64,000 nucleotides of DNA from Flavobacterium poyangense. Lineage in GTDB: Bacteria; Bacteroidota; Bacteroidia; Flavobacteriales; Flavobacteriaceae. The stretch covers positions 207,359 to 271,358 of the forward strand of contig NZ_JAALLN010000006.1 of the NCBI RefSeq assembly GCF_011751075.1, given 5' to 3'. Below the pieces are notes generated by a model. That model had not been told where the DNA came from. It worked only from the letters and a program-made list of their open reading frames with translations, and made no database searches. Positions 16,532 through 25,139 of this stretch are shown here, one piece after another; the first letter of the stretch is position 1, and each line of letters begins with the position of its first letter. The translations under genes were made by a program, and so were the position numbers.

Positions 16532-16645
16532 TTTTAATGTGTTAGAATCAAGCTTCTAGCTTGTGTTTTGTTGTTTAGTGGTTTCTCTTTTTTTTGGGGG
16601 GAAGCATTAAATAGCAGTTTTCTATTTCACATTAAAATAAATTTT

Positions 16646-18652
16646 ATGCAAAAGAATATACTGCTTTTTGTGGTATCGCTGCTTTCTGTTTCTGTTTTTT
16701 CACAGGAAGATTTACAGGAAGTAAAGATTACAAAAAAGCAAAAAGGAATTAAAAAATCCTATACCGTTACAGCCAATACATCTGTTATTACAAGTAAAGA
16801 ATTATTAAAAGCGGCCTGTTGTAATCTTGCCGAGAGTTTTGAAACAAATCCGTCTATCGATGTCAATTTTTCGGATGCTTTAACGGGAACGAAACAAATA
16901 AAAATGCTGGGTCTGACAAGTCCGTATTTGATGATTACGGAAGAAAATATTCCGTCAGTACGCGGGGCTTCTCAGGCTTATGGGCTGTCATTTACACCCG
17001 GAACCTGGATTGAAAGTGTGCAAATCACCAAAGGCGCCGGAAGTGTGGTTAACGGTTACGAAAGTATCTCGGGACAAATTAACACGGAGCTTTTAAAACC
17101 TTTAAGCGATGATCCTTTTTTTCTGAACGTATACGGGTCTACTGATTCGCGTTTTGAATTGAACACCCATTTCAATAAAAAATTGTCCGATAAATGGGCA
17201 ACAAGTCTTTTTCTTCATGGAAATGCCCGCGTCGCAAAAAATGATATGAATAATGACGGTTTTCTTGACAATCCGCTGGGAAAACAGATCAATGTTCTGA
17301 ATCGCTATCAGTATTATGATGCCGAAAGTGGTTTGGTAAGTTTTATCAATTTCAGATATATGAATGATAAAAAACAAACCGGAGAAGTTGATTTTGATGC
17401 AGACAGAGACAGGGGGACAAAGAATTATTGGGGCTCGGAAATCAACACTGAACGTTTTGATGTTTCGTCAAAAATCGGATATGTTTTTCCGGATATGCCG
17501 TTTCAGAGTATCGGTTTTCAGAATGCTTTCAACAGTCATAATCAGGAATCTTATTTTGGACTGAATCAATACAACATCAAACAAAGCAGTTATTATTCAA
17601 ATTTGATTTTCAATTCGATTATCAATAATACGATGCACAAGTTTACAACCGGTTTGAATTTTTCATACGATCGATATCAGGAGTTTGTAAATGTGAATGA
17701 TTACAGCAGAATAGATAATTCGGTTGGAGCATTTTTTGAATATACCTACGACAATACAGATAATTTTAGTCTGATTTTAGGAGGAAGAGTTGATAATCAT
17801 AACAGACTCGGGGTTTTTGTAACGCCACGTTTGCATTTGCGATACAACCCTTGGGAGTTTGGAGTGCTTCGTTTTTCGGCAGGACGCGGGAAGCGTTCGG
17901 CTAATATTTTTGCCGAAAACCAACAGCTTTTTGCGAGCTCGAGAACTTTTTCTATTTTAGATAACGCTGGAAAAATTTATGGATTAAATCCAGAAATTGC
18001 CTGGAATTACGGGCTGAGTTTTTCTCAGAAGTTCAGGCTGTTTAATAAAAATGCCGAAGCAGGTTTTGACTTCTACCGTACCGATTTTCAAAAGCAGGCT
18101 GTTGTAGATGTAATGCAAAGTCCTCAGGAGGTTTTGTTTTATAATTTAAAAGGAAATTCGTTTGCCAATAGTTTGCAGGTGGAGTTTAATTTGGAGTTGA
18201 TTCATCATTTAAACCTGAGAACGGCTTATAAATATTATGATATCCAAACCGATTATTTGAGAGGAACATTTCAGCGTCCGTTACAGGCAAAACATCGTTT
18301 TTTAGGGAATCTGGAATATGAGACTAGTTTGAATAAGGGCAAACAATGGAAGTTTGATTATACTTTTAACTGGTCAGGAAAACAACAATTACCTTATACG
18401 GCCACTAATCCGGCGGCAGATCAGTTTTCTGACTTTTCGCCTTCGTATGCGGTTATGAATGTTCAGGTAACACGTGTTTTTTCTCCTGTGTTTGAGGTTT
18501 ATCTGGGAGGAGAAAACATTGGAAATTACAAACAGGAAAAGGCAATTTTAGGCGCAGATGATCCTTTTGGTCCTAACTTTGATGCATCGATAGCGTATGC
18601 TCCAATTTTTGGACAGATGTTTTACGCGGGATTGCGATTTAAGATAAAATAA
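16646..18652 (+). CDS. TonB-dependent receptor, probable metal (copper-type) uptake
   Basis: Receptor of 668 residues counted from the ATG at 16646, which begins a good signal peptide (MQKNILLFVVSLLSVSVFSQ). The frame is open further upstream but adds only a second hydrophobic stretch. The plug lies at about 40-160 and has an unusual paired-cysteine segment (AACCNLAESFETNPSIDV) followed by IKMLGLTSPYLMITEENIPS and VQITKGAGSVVNGYESISGQI. The rest is a beta barrel ending in GLRFKIK. No SusD-like partner is present. The flanking Cys-rich and HMA proteins suggest that the cargo is a heavy metal or its complex. Confidence 0.88.
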   Translation: MQKNILLFVVSLLSVSVFSQEDLQEVKITKKQKGIKKSYTVTANTSVITSKELLKAACCNLAESFETNPSIDVNFSDALTGTKQIKMLGLTSPYLMITEENIPSVRGASQAYGLSFTPGTWIESVQITKGAGSVVNGYESISGQINTELLKPLSDDPFFLNVYGSTDSRFELNTHFNKKLSDKWATSLFLHGNARVAKNDMNNDGFLDNPLGKQINVLNRYQYYDAESGLVSFINFRYMNDKKQTGEVDFDADRDRGTKNYWGSEINTERFDVSSKIGYVFPDMPFQSIGFQNAFNSHNQESYFGLNQYNIKQSSYYSNLIFNSIINNTMHKFTTGLNFSYDRYQEFVNVNDYSRIDNSVGAFFEYTYDNTDNFSLILGGRVDNHNRLGVFVTPRLHLRYNPWEFGVLRFSAGRGKRSANIFAENQQLFASSRTFSILDNAGKIYGLNPEIAWNYGLSFSQKFRLFNKNAEAGFDFYRTDFQKQAVVDVMQSPQEVLFYNLKGNSFANSLQVEFNLELIHHLNLRTAYKYYDIQTDYLRGTFQRPLQAKHRFLGNLEYETSLNKGKQWKFDYTFNWSGKQQLPYTATNPAADQFSDFSPSYAVMNVQVTRVFSPVFEVYLGGENIGNYKQEKAILGADDPFGPNFDASIAYAPIFGQMFYAGLRFKIK

Positions 18653-18676
18653 AATGCCCTATTTGGGTGGATGTTT

Positions 18677-18695
18677 TTAACACATAGGAACATAG
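18677..18695. repeat. Single arm of the TTAACACATAG repeat family
   Basis: The 19 bases TTAACACATAGGAACATAG followed by TTTTGAAAACGAA match the left arm and inner flank of the element at 54363-54497. Here only one arm is present. Confidence 0.7.
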
Positions 18696-18768
18696 TTTTG
18701 AAAACGAAGTAATTACGCTCAACGATTTAATAAAACAAATAAATTTAAAAACTTTAATACTAAATAAA

Positions 18769-19110
18769 ATGAAACACTTGATTTTAATTGCACTGGTAAC
18801 TTTTTTTGGATTTTCTGCTCAGGCACAAACTAAAAAGAATAAGAATTTAAAATACACTACAGAAGTAAATGGTACTTGCGAGCAATGCAAAAAACGCATT
18901 GAAAAAGCAGCTTTTGGAGTGCCGGGAGTAAAAACGGCTTCCTGGGATATTAGTTCTCATCAACTTACTGTAATCTTGAATGAAGAGAAGTCTTCTCCGG
19001 CAGATTTAAATAAGGCCATTGCTAAAGTAGGGCACGATACCAAAGAGGAAAAAGCGACTCAGGAGGATTATGATAATTTGCATAGCTGTTGCAAGTACGA
19101 AAGACAGTAA
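18769..19110 (+). CDS. Secreted heavy-metal-associated (HMA) domain protein
   Basis: This 113-residue protein has a signal peptide (about 1-20, ending SAQAQ) and then one HMA ferredoxin-like domain with the metal-binding G-T-C37-E-Q-C40 loop. An extra CC pair (107-108) lies near the C-terminus. HMA domains bind Cu(I) or similar soft metals; secretion suggests a periplasmic metallochaperone. It follows the TonB receptor on the same strand with a 116-base gap, and with the HYC_CC_PP gene forms a metal-handling cluster. Which metal it binds cannot be told from sequence. Confidence 0.88.
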   Translation: MKHLILIALVTFFGFSAQAQTKKNKNLKYTTEVNGTCEQCKKRIEKAAFGVPGVKTASWDISSHQLTVILNEEKSSPADLNKAIAKVGHDTKEEKATQEDYDNLHSCCKYERQ

Positions 19111-19159
19111 TTAACAAGAGCCCGGAGACAAACCCGGGTTCTCTCAGAATCGTTAATTA
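19108..19159 (+). terminator. Nested stem-loop after the HMA gene
   Basis: An outer 8-bp stem (TAATTAAC/GTTAATTA, starting in the stop codon) encloses an inner stem GAGCCCGG/CCGGGTTC (one G-T pair) with an 8-base loop. There is no long T run right after the inner stem, so termination is likely but not certain. Confidence 0.5.
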
Positions 19160-19240
19160 ATCTTTAAAATACCGCATTTTATTGTGGTTGAAGTAAATTA
19201 TTGCTACTTTCACGGACTTATAATATAACTAAACGCATTT

Positions 19241-19921
19241 ATGAATAATTTTGACTGGACTCAATTAATTAACCCTGAGTTTTATATTACATTAAGTATC
19301 GGAGGGGTTCAAATTGGGTTATATATTGTTCTGTTTATAGTATTCGCTGAAACAGGACTTTTTGCAGGTTTTTTTCTGCCTGGAGATAGTTTACTTTTTT
19401 TGGCAGGTATCTATAGTCGTGATTTGGTTCAAAATGTTGTTTACATACCAGGAGACTTTTTAAATGTATTTTTACTTGCTCTTTTGGTTGCCATAATGGG
19501 AGTCTTAGGGAATATGACAGGCTATTGGTTTGGAGCCAAAAGCGGATATTACTTATTTAAAAAAGAAGATTCATTCTGGTTTAAAAAGAAATATTTGTTA
19601 CAGTCAAAAGACTTTTTTGAGAAATACGGAGGTAAAGCTATTATCTACGCTCGTTTTCTTCCAATCTTTAGAACTTTTGCCCCAATTATTGCCGGGATAG
19701 TTTCTATGGATAAAAAGAAATTTATGTTTTTTAACATATTGAGCTCGTTTCTTTGGTCATTTATTCTAATCTTTTCAGGACATTATTTATATGGTGTCTT
19801 CTTAAAAGAGGGAATAGATTTAAAACATCATATTGAATATATAATCATTATAATCATTATCATTTCTACATTTCCGGTCTTACTGAAACTTTTAAAGAAA
19901 AGACCAAGTGAGAATGTCTAA
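19241..19921 (+). CDS. DedA family membrane protein (SNARE-associated/VTT domain)
   Basis: This 226-residue inner-membrane protein has the DedA layout: an N-terminal helix, the ETGLFAGFFLPGDSLLFLAG segment (about 44-65), GNMTGYWFGAKSGYYLF (about 93-110), and the KYGGKAIIYARFLPIFRTFAPIIAG motif with the conserved Arg residues (about 128-153). Further membrane helices follow to the end. DedA/VTT proteins are proton-dependent transporters or flippases; some recycle undecaprenyl phosphate or phosphatidylethanolamine. The exact substrate cannot be assigned. It is monocistronic with its own terminator. Confidence 0.93.
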   Translation: MNNFDWTQLINPEFYITLSIGGVQIGLYIVLFIVFAETGLFAGFFLPGDSLLFLAGIYSRDLVQNVVYIPGDFLNVFLLALLVAIMGVLGNMTGYWFGAKSGYYLFKKEDSFWFKKKYLLQSKDFFEKYGGKAIIYARFLPIFRTFAPIIAGIVSMDKKKFMFFNILSSFLWSFILIFSGHYLYGVFLKEGIDLKHHIEYIIIIIIIISTFPVLLKLLKKRPSENV

Positions 19922-19932
19922 ATACTATAAAG

Positions 19933-19962
19933 AGCCTGAAGTTTAACTTCGGGCTTTTTTTT
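19933..19962 (+). terminator. Rho-independent terminator after the DedA gene
   Basis: Stem AGCC-GAAGT/ACTTC-GGCT with a short loop and an 8-base T run, 11 bases after the stop codon. Confidence 0.92.
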
Positions 19963-20036
19963 GTATATATCTTTTAGGTTTTTTAAACTTCCAGAGCTAA
20001 ATCAGATAATTGAGGTAAGTTTCTTTTGGATTACTT

Positions 20037-20118
20037 CTTTGCGCTGCTTGCGGTTGAAGTGAGCGGTGAGTAAGAGAACTTAGTATTTTTGTGTTTTTTA
20101 ACCGCAACGGGCGCAAAG
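20037..20118. repeat. Inverted repeat, CTTTGCG/CGCAAAG family
   Basis: The left arm at 20037-20055 (CTTTGCGCTGCTTGCGGTT) is largely complementary to the right arm at 20100-20118 (AACCGCAACGGGCGCAAAG). The same motif family forms a perfect hairpin at 30623-30675. Confidence 0.75.
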
Positions 20119-20137
20119 GATTACGCAAAGAAAAGTC

Positions 20138-20230
20138 TTTTTCACGCAGATTTAGCAGATTATTCAGATTATTTTTATCGAAATAACAAAACAAAAATAT
20201 CAGCTTAATCTGCTAAATCTGCGTGAAAAA
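20138..20230. repeat. Inverted repeat element, CACGCAGATTT family, copy 2 (perfect arms)
   Basis: Two 25-bp perfectly complementary arms (20138-20162 and 20206-20230) flank a 43-base AT-rich centre. This is the most intact of the three copies in the window. Confidence 0.92.
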
Positions 20231-20311
20231 ATTTCACTATAAACATAGGGGCACTAAGATAAAACAGTATTTAATTATCCTTTAAATCGTATTGAAATTG
20301 CAATTGTCCGT

Positions 20312-20345
20312 CTGAGCGAAGTTGAAGGCCTTCTACTTCGTTCAG
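20312..20345. repeat. Palindrome CTGAGCGAAGT...ACTTCGTTCAG
   Basis: A 34-base near-palindrome centred on GAAGGCCTTC. Elements with GAGCGAAGT and CTTCGCTCAG are common intergenic repeats in flavobacteria. Confidence 0.7.
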
Positions 20346-20492
20346 GATGGGATTTTTGTGCAAAACCAAGATTTAGAGCCTGAATCTAGGCATTAAGAAA
20401 AGTGCAAAGCAGTTTTCAAATTTGGAGTTTGCCCTTCGGCTTCCCTCAGGGTGACATTTGGAATTTGGAATTTCAAAATTTGGAATTTAATC

Positions 20493-21728
20493 CTACCATT
20501 CATTAACCTTATTCGCATCCATTTTTAAGAATATAAACAACAAAATAGTGAATCCCCAAAGTCCGGAGCCTCCGTAAGAAAAGAAGGGCAGAGGGACTCC
20601 AATGGTTGGGAAAATTCCGGCTACCATGGCAATGTTTACAAAAAAGTGTGTAAATAAAATTCCGGCAACACAATATCCGTAGACACGGCTAAATTTAGTT
20701 TTTTGTCTTTCGGCTAAGTAAATAACTCTTAAGAATAATCCAACGAAAAGGCCAATGACTACAATTGAGCCAATAAAACCCCATTCTTCACCTACTGTTG
20801 TGAAAATATAATCGGTATGTTGTTCCGGTACAAAACCGCCTTTGGTTTGTGTTCCTTCTAAAAAGCCTTTTCCTATCCAGCCACCCGATCCAATAGCGAT
20901 TTCGGATTGATTGGTGTTGTATCCTACACCTTTCATGTCAACCGTTTTTCCTAAAAGGATATTAAAACGGTCTCTGTGGTGCTGTTTGAAAACATTATCG
21001 AAAACGTAATCAACAGACAAAACGAAACAAGATACAATAGCCAGTAAGATTCCGCTTAAAAGAAGGTTTCGGTCTACAACGCGGCCTTTAAAATGAATTA
21101 TGACTAAAACGCCTAATGAAATTAATATAACGATATAAGGTTCCAAAACGAGCGTTAGGACAAATAATAATATTGCCAGAAAGCCTGTCCATACGTACCA
21201 TGAAGGTAAGCCTTCTCTAAATAAAACAACAATAAAAATACTGTATATCAGGGCACTTCCCGGATCGGGTTGTGGCAGGATCAAAAGTACAGGCAGGAAA
21301 ACAATGGCCAAAGCCTGAATCTGTCTGTTTGTTTCTTTTAAATTTATTTGGCTGTCACTTAAGTATTTTGCTAACGCTAAAGATGTTGCTGCTTTTGCAA
21401 ATTCAGAAGGTTGTATGGTAAAACTACCAATAGCATACCAACATCTCTGACCCGCGATTGTTTTTCCAAAAAGAAATAATCCGGCTAATGATAATAAAGC
21501 AACACCGAAAATAATTGTAGCATATTTCTCGTAGAATTTACCATCTACAAAAAGAACAACAAATATTAAAGGTACTGTACAGGCAATAAATATTAATTGC
21601 TTTTCGTAAGTGCCATCAGTAGATAATAAGGAGGAAGAATAGATGTTCAGCCATCCCAATATTACCAAGATAATATAGATGACCACGCTTATCCAGTCAA
21701 TATTATTTTTTACACTTTGATTTTTCAT
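20493..21728 (-). CDS. rodA: Rod shape-determining protein RodA (SEDS glycosyltransferase)
   Basis: This 411-residue SEDS-family membrane protein polymerises lipid II glycan strands during side-wall growth, working with PBP2. About ten membrane helices are visible. Family signatures include the AIGSFTIQPSEFAKAATSLALA region (about 102-122), VLLILPQPDPGSALIY, the GVGYNTNQSEIAIGSGGWIGKGF loop, PEQHTDYIFTTVGEEWGFIGS, and the C-terminal FSYGGSG. It is the last gene of the mreB-mreC-mreD-mrdA-rodA set; only 15 bases separate it from mrdA. Confidence 0.96.
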   Translation of the reverse strand: MKNQSVKNNIDWISVVIYIILVILGWLNIYSSSLLSTDGTYEKQLIFIACTVPLIFVVLFVDGKFYEKYATIIFGVALLSLAGLFLFGKTIAGQRCWYAIGSFTIQPSEFAKAATSLALAKYLSDSQINLKETNRQIQALAIVFLPVLLILPQPDPGSALIYSIFIVVLFREGLPSWYVWTGFLAILLFVLTLVLEPYIVILISLGVLVIIHFKGRVVDRNLLLSGILLAIVSCFVLSVDYVFDNVFKQHHRDRFNILLGKTVDMKGVGYNTNQSEIAIGSGGWIGKGFLEGTQTKGGFVPEQHTDYIFTTVGEEWGFIGSIVVIGLFVGLFLRVIYLAERQKTKFSRVYGYCVAGILFTHFFVNIAMVAGIFPTIGVPLPFFSYGGSGLWGFTILLFIFLKMDANKVNEW

Positions 21729-21743
21729 TTGAAATAATCTTTG

Positions 21744-23711
21744 TTAATTCTTTTTTGTTGTGTCTACTGTTGTTTTTTTAATCTCTGTTTTCGGAGTTAC
21801 CTTCTTTGGGGTGATTATCTTAGCTTTCAAAATAGAATCTTTAGGAGTAGATTCTATTGCGGCTGCTTCGTTTATTCCTCCTAATTTTGCATATTCGCTT
21901 ATCAGGCTTTTATTTAAAACACGAACCTCTAAATCATTTCTTGAAGTGATTTTTCGTCTTAAGTACTTTTCTATCATCAAACTGGCAATAGGCCCTGCTA
22001 CTGTTGCTCCAAAACCTCCGTTTTCAATCATGATCGCAATGGCAATTTTCGGATTGTCTTTAGGTGCAAAAGCAACAAAAATCGAGTGATCTTTAAGCTG
22101 TGTTCTTTTTCCGTTGATTTTAGCAAAGTTTTCCGCTGTACCGGTTTTTCCGCAAATGTCAATTCCTTCCACTCTTAGCGAGTAGGCAGTTCCTTTGTTG
22201 TACACGTCAAACAAACCGCTGATCACGGGAGGGAAATATTTTTTATCTATCGTAGTCTCGTGTCTGGTTGTAAACTTGGCGTCTATTTTTTTTCCTTCAA
22301 TTTTTTTAATGATATGAGGCGTGTAATAATAGCCTTGATTGGCAACCGTTGCCATCATATTTGCCAGCTGAATTGGGGTCATTAAAACCTCACCCTGACC
22401 AATAGAGTTCGAAACAATTGTTGTGCTTCTCCATCCGCCATTTGGGTATATTCTTTTGTAGGTTTTAGAAGTTGGGATGTTTCCTTTTTTACCGGTAGGC
22501 AAATCGTAGCCCATAAACTGACCTAATCCAAAACTTTTTACGTGATTACTCCAAATGTCAACAGCTTGCCCCGGGTTTTTGTATTTGTTAATTGTTAACA
22601 TATAAGACTGCGCAAAATAGGTATTACAAGAATTGTAAATTCCGTTGTGCAATTGGTGCGGACCAAAACCGTGACATTTCATAAAACGACCTCTACCATA
22701 ACTAAAACCGTGATGGCACATAAAAGTAGTTTGCTCGTTGACAACGCCCTCCTGTAAAGCAACCAGTCCCGTTAAGATTTTAAAAGGGGAACCCGGAGGA
22801 TATTCTGCCAGAAGTCCTCTGTCGTACAATGGTTTTGCGATAGAATCATGATACAAAAGAGTGTAGTTTTTAGATCTTTGTCTTCCGACCAAAATACCCG
22901 GATCATAAGAGGGAGCAGTAACTAATGCTAAAATCTCCCCTGTTTTAGGTTCAAGCGCAACAATTCCTCCTCTTTTGTTGATCATTAATTCTTCACCGTA
23001 TTTCTGCAATTCGGCATCAATCGTTAAATTGATATCTTCTCCGGCTACTGCGATAGTATCGTATTTTCCGTCTTTATAAGAGCCAATTTCTCTGTTGTAT
23101 TTGTCTTTTTGAATGTATTTTACCCCTTTTATTCCGCGTAAAATTTCTTCATAGCTTTCTTCAACTCCTTGTTTTCCAATTAAATCTCCACTGTTGTAAT
23201 ACGGATTTTTAGCAATTAATCTTTCGTTTACCTGTGTGATAAAACCGAAGATGTTGGCTCCGTAATCTACTTCGTAATCTCTAAGTGATCTTTTCTGGAA
23301 ATAGAAACCTTCAAATTTTCTGATTTTCTCCTGAAAAGCAGCAAATTCGGATTTGTTTAATTGTGGTAAGAATACAGAAGGCAATCGCGGACTGTACACT
23401 TTGGCCTTTGCGATTTTTTTTTCGTAGTCTTCTTTGGTGATATTCAGTAGCGTACAAAGTTCATTAACATTAATGTTTTCTTTGATTTCGCGTGGAATAA
23501 CCATGATGTCATAAGAGGCCTGGTTGGCTACTAATAATTTGCCATATCGATCGTATATGTATCCTCTTTCGGGATAGTCGTATACTTTTTTTATCGCATT
23601 ATTTTCTGATTTTAGTTTGAAAGAATCATCTATAATTTGCAAATAAAATATCCTGATCACTAGCAAAGATGCTGCAATAATAATTAAAGAGGGCAGCAGA
23701 ACTTTTCTCAT
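21744..23711 (-). CDS. mrdA: Penicillin-binding protein 2 (elongasome transpeptidase)
   Basis: This 655-residue class B PBP cross-links peptidoglycan during elongation, paired with RodA. An N-terminal membrane helix (about 5-25) is followed by the dimerisation/pedestal domain (YDRYGKLLVANQASYDI) and the transpeptidase domain. Active-site motifs are the serine in SPFK (Ser308), the SNS box and KTGT (522-525). A Lys/Thr-rich tail of about 40 residues follows the catalytic domain. The start overlaps mreD by 4 bases (ATGA type), which supports this ATG and coupling. Family call is firm. Confidence 0.96.
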   Translation of the reverse strand: MRKVLLPSLIIIAASLLVIRIFYLQIIDDSFKLKSENNAIKKVYDYPERGYIYDRYGKLLVANQASYDIMVIPREIKENINVNELCTLLNITKEDYEKKIAKAKVYSPRLPSVFLPQLNKSEFAAFQEKIRKFEGFYFQKRSLRDYEVDYGANIFGFITQVNERLIAKNPYYNSGDLIGKQGVEESYEEILRGIKGVKYIQKDKYNREIGSYKDGKYDTIAVAGEDINLTIDAELQKYGEELMINKRGGIVALEPKTGEILALVTAPSYDPGILVGRQRSKNYTLLYHDSIAKPLYDRGLLAEYPPGSPFKILTGLVALQEGVVNEQTTFMCHHGFSYGRGRFMKCHGFGPHQLHNGIYNSCNTYFAQSYMLTINKYKNPGQAVDIWSNHVKSFGLGQFMGYDLPTGKKGNIPTSKTYKRIYPNGGWRSTTIVSNSIGQGEVLMTPIQLANMMATVANQGYYYTPHIIKKIEGKKIDAKFTTRHETTIDKKYFPPVISGLFDVYNKGTAYSLRVEGIDICGKTGTAENFAKINGKRTQLKDHSIFVAFAPKDNPKIAIAIMIENGGFGATVAGPIASLMIEKYLRRKITSRNDLEVRVLNKSLISEYAKLGGINEAAAIESTPKDSILKAKIITPKKVTPKTEIKKTTVDTTKKN

Positions 23712-24214
23712 CGTTTATTGGGCTTAATAAGATATATTATGATGACTGAAATGATAATGGTGAATATGGAGCTAAACAAAGTTCGGAGTAAAATGTCCCA
23801 GATAAATTTAAATTGAAAAGCTTCAAGGGTAAAAAGTATAATATGATGTAAAATAACCGATAACAGTATAAAGGAGAACCTTTCAGGAGTCAGGGACTCG
23901 TTTAGTTTTATGGTTTGATATTCATAACTCAATCCAAATGAAAATTTGAAAATATAAGGCCTGTAATACGCTAGTATAACAGAGGCAGTCGCATGAATTC
24001 CACCCGAATTACAAAACATGTCCATGATCAGACCAAGTAAAAAACTTGAAATGATCAAACCTGATTTGTTGCTGTTTACTGGATAAAGGATTATAAATAA
24101 AATATACGGAAAAGGACTTATGTATCCCAGGAAATTCATGTTGTTGAAAATAACAACCTGAATGGCCAGTAATATAATAAATCGAAAAATATTGAGTAAC
24201 AACGCGCTATTCAT
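23708..24214 (-). CDS. mreD: Rod shape-determining protein MreD
   Basis: This 168-residue membrane protein has about five hydrophobic helices and the MreD-like segments VIFNNMNFLGYISPFPYILFIILYP and GLIMDMFCNSGGIHATASVIL (the latter includes the family G-x3-D region). It is part of the elongasome membrane complex with MreC. It overlaps mreC by 8 bases upstream and mrdA by 4 bases downstream, so the block is tightly coupled. Sequence conservation in MreD is low, but position makes the call safe. Confidence 0.9.
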   Translation of the reverse strand: MNSALLLNIFRFIILLAIQVVIFNNMNFLGYISPFPYILFIILYPVNSNKSGLIISSFLLGLIMDMFCNSGGIHATASVILAYYRPYIFKFSFGLSYEYQTIKLNESLTPERFSFILLSVILHHIILFTLEAFQFKFIWDILLRTLFSSIFTIIISVIIIYLIKPNKR

Positions 24215-25031
24215 CTTTCTCTTTTTTTTCTAAATTAATAAGTTCTTCTCTGTCTTTACTTTTAATAATATAAACATGTCCAAGATTGGTCATATCATTA
24301 AACAGTTTTACGTTTATGACATAAAAACTGGTTTTGTTTTTGACGTAAATTTTGTCAACTGTACCAATATTGATTCCTTCCGGAAAAATCACAGATTGTC
24401 CGCCGGTAACAATAGTGTCTCCTTTTCTGATCGAAGCTAATCTCGGAACATCTTCCAGCTGAACAAAACCGGTGCTTTTACCATCCCATGTTAAAGAGCC
24501 AAAGTGATTTGATTTTTTGATTTTCGCATTAATTTGTGATTTCATATTCAAAATACTAACCACGGTCGAGTATCTGTTGGAGGTATTGTCTACCACACCA
24601 ATAATTCCAAGACTATTAATGACTCCCATATCTTGTTTAACGCCGTCGCTTGCTCCGGAGTTTAAGGTGATATAGTTTTCGTGTGTACTATAGGAATTGT
24701 GAATTACTTTTGAAACAATGATGTCAGCAGGTTTTACCCCTTTGATGGTATCTTTTAAAGGTATTTTGGTGGTGTCTTCTTTGTTGAATAAAAGACTTTT
24801 TAATCTTGCATTTTCAAGTACCAGTTCGTCGTTTTCGGTTTTCAAATTCAAATATTCGTTGATGCGATTTATTCTTTCATAAACGCCTCCGCTTAAAAAA
24901 TTAGCTGAACTGATTACTCTGCTTCGGTGATAGGAATGAGATTGAATTGTGAGGGCCAACGAAATGCCTAAAAGCAGCAAAAACAGCAATCGATTACTGT
25001 TTCTTAAAATGAAATTAAAAATTTGCTGCAT
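24207..25031 (-). CDS. mreC: Rod shape-determining protein MreC
   Basis: This 274-residue protein has a short cytoplasmic N-terminus and one membrane helix (about 13-29). A coiled coil follows (about 55-85, NEYLNLKTENDELVLENARL), then the periplasmic beta-barrel domains (NYITLNSGASDGVKQDMGVIN; SLTWDGKSTGFVQLEDVPR; GDTIVTGGQSVIFPEGINIG). It links the MreB filament to PBP2/RodA. The end is acidic and lysine-rich (NLEKKEKDE). The mreB gene lies 108 bases upstream on the same strand. Confidence 0.95.
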   Translation of the reverse strand: MQQIFNFILRNSNRLLFLLLLGISLALTIQSHSYHRSRVISSANFLSGGVYERINRINEYLNLKTENDELVLENARLKSLLFNKEDTTKIPLKDTIKGVKPADIIVSKVIHNSYSTHENYITLNSGASDGVKQDMGVINSLGIIGVVDNTSNRYSTVVSILNMKSQINAKIKKSNHFGSLTWDGKSTGFVQLEDVPRLASIRKGDTIVTGGQSVIFPEGINIGTVDKIYVKNKTSFYVINVKLFNDMTNLGHVYIIKSKDREELINLEKKEKDE

Positions 25032-25139
25032 TTCTTGTTTGGTTATTTTGTTTCAGGATATGCTTTTTGGTTCGAGTTTTACTAGAGTCAGAAGTTGTAT
25101 CTGACTCTAATAAAAAGATAATGATTGTTATTTCGGATC

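Larger units (their letters stand above)
19963..20492. other. Gene-free repeat-rich gap between the DedA gene and rodA
   Basis: No coding frame is supported. The gap holds a CTTTGCG/CGCAAAG inverted repeat (20037-20118), a perfect CACGCAGATTT inverted repeat (20138-20230), a CTGAGCGAAGT palindrome (20312-20345) and TTTGGAATTT repeats near 20460-20488. Confidence 0.75.

Noticed and set aside
16568..16645. Upstream extension of the metal-type TonB receptor
   Set aside because: It would put a second hydrophobic stretch before a good signal peptide that begins at the ATG at 16646.
19997..20194. Open frame on the minus strand between the DedA gene and rodA
   Set aside because: It consists of translated inverted repeats (including the CACGCAGATTT arm).
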